64,000 bases of DNA from DATAUD01 sp036501665 (lineage in GTDB: Bacteria > Verrucomicrobiota > Verrucomicrobiia > Limisphaerales > Palsa-1400): the NCBI GenBank assembly GCA_036501665.1, contig DASXZW010000113.1, forward strand, positions 5,861 through 69,860, given 5' to 3'. The notes beneath the pieces are model-generated. The model was not told the DNA's origin. It did not search any database and worked only from the letters and a program-made list of their open reading frames with translations. Position 1 is the stretch's first letter, and every line of letters starts with the position of its first letter. A program made the position numbers and the translations under genes. Shown here in pieces: positions 63,904 through 64,000 of this stretch.

Positions 63904-64000
63904 ATGAATTCGACTTGCATTGATGCTGTCCCTTCTCGATCCGATCATGTTCCGGCGTCCGAACCGCTGGTGGTATTAGCGGCGCGGGCTGGTTGTGCCT
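63904..64000 (+). CDS. 5' end of a gene running off the window, possibly a sigma factor
   Basis: From ATG 63904 the frame is open to the window end: MNSTCIDAVPSRSDHVPASE then LVVLAARAGCA. The last segment resembles the start of ECF sigma factors (LVxxARAGD.xAF), but 32 codons are too few to be sure. Confidence 0.3.
   Translation, partial: MNSTCIDAVPSRSDHVPASEPLVVLAARAGCA

Noticed and set aside
1..64000. CRISPR arrays, tRNA, rRNA or insertion sequences
   Set aside because: I looked in the intergenic gaps and found no regularly spaced direct repeats, cloverleaf-like stretch, or transposase-like frame.

Overview
The window looks like chromosome from a Verrucomicrobiota bacterium, probably of the Pedosphaera/Limisphaera (subdivision 3) kind. 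The clues are two single-gene type II/IV pseudopilins with FTLIELLVVIAII-type leaders, several secreted Verrucomicrobia-style proteins (a sulfatase, a GxGYxYP-family protein, Ig-like and propeller proteins), weak or absent Shine-Dalgarno sites before many genes, and intergenic inverted repeats made of short near-repeated words. This placement is inferred from gene content; there is no rRNA in the window. I saw no tRNA, rRNA, CRISPR array, integrase or transposase.

Left part, about 1 to 31 kb: ordinary chromosome. In order: a partial class II fumarase, a GlpG-like rhomboid protease, an STAS/SpoIIAA-like protein, a membrane-anchored alpha-crystallin protein, an unknown membrane protein, a cupredoxin/Ig protein followed by an SCO-type protein, several secreted proteins, queG-aroK, a response regulator, pheS-rplT-rpmI (with no infC or pheT beside them), a double-domain CbiX chelatase, a small antitoxin with a MazF-type toxin, the NAD(P)HX repair enzyme, a pseudopilin, an adk-fmt operon, a tail-specific protease, a GxGYxYP protein with a sulfatase, and a 5'-truncated hrpA remnant.

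Right part, about 31.4 to 61 kb: a complete-looking extracellular contractile injection system (eCIS, the Afp/PVC/MAC family). An AAA+ ATPase lies on the + strand. On the - strand, in transcription order, come a sigma-54 activator, a small winged-helix-like protein, a Pvc16-type (DUF4255) cap protein, an unknown beta-rich protein, sheath, tube, second sheath, second tube, LysM baseplate protein, a DUF5908 peptide, gpD-like hub, gpV-like spike, gp25, a gpJ-like baseplate protein, a gpI-like tail protein fused to an NHL-type propeller, two cysteine-rich paralogous proteins, an unknown 586-residue protein (tape-measure candidate), a 1319-residue DUF4157 protein with a C-terminal PD-(D/E)XK nuclease-like signature (candidate cargo toxin), and a 254-residue gene overlapping it by 4 bp (candidate immunity or chaperone). 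No capsid, terminase or integrase gene is present, so this is not a prophage.

The most useful regulatory observation is a near-consensus -24/-12 sigma-54 promoter (59386-59401, - strand) just upstream of the structural operon. A perfect 16-bp palindrome (59513-59528) lies between it and the sigma-54 activator, whose receiver domain has lost its phospho-acceptor Asp. This suggests a self-contained sigma-54 switch for the injection system. The window ends with a large secreted propeller protein and the first codons of another gene.
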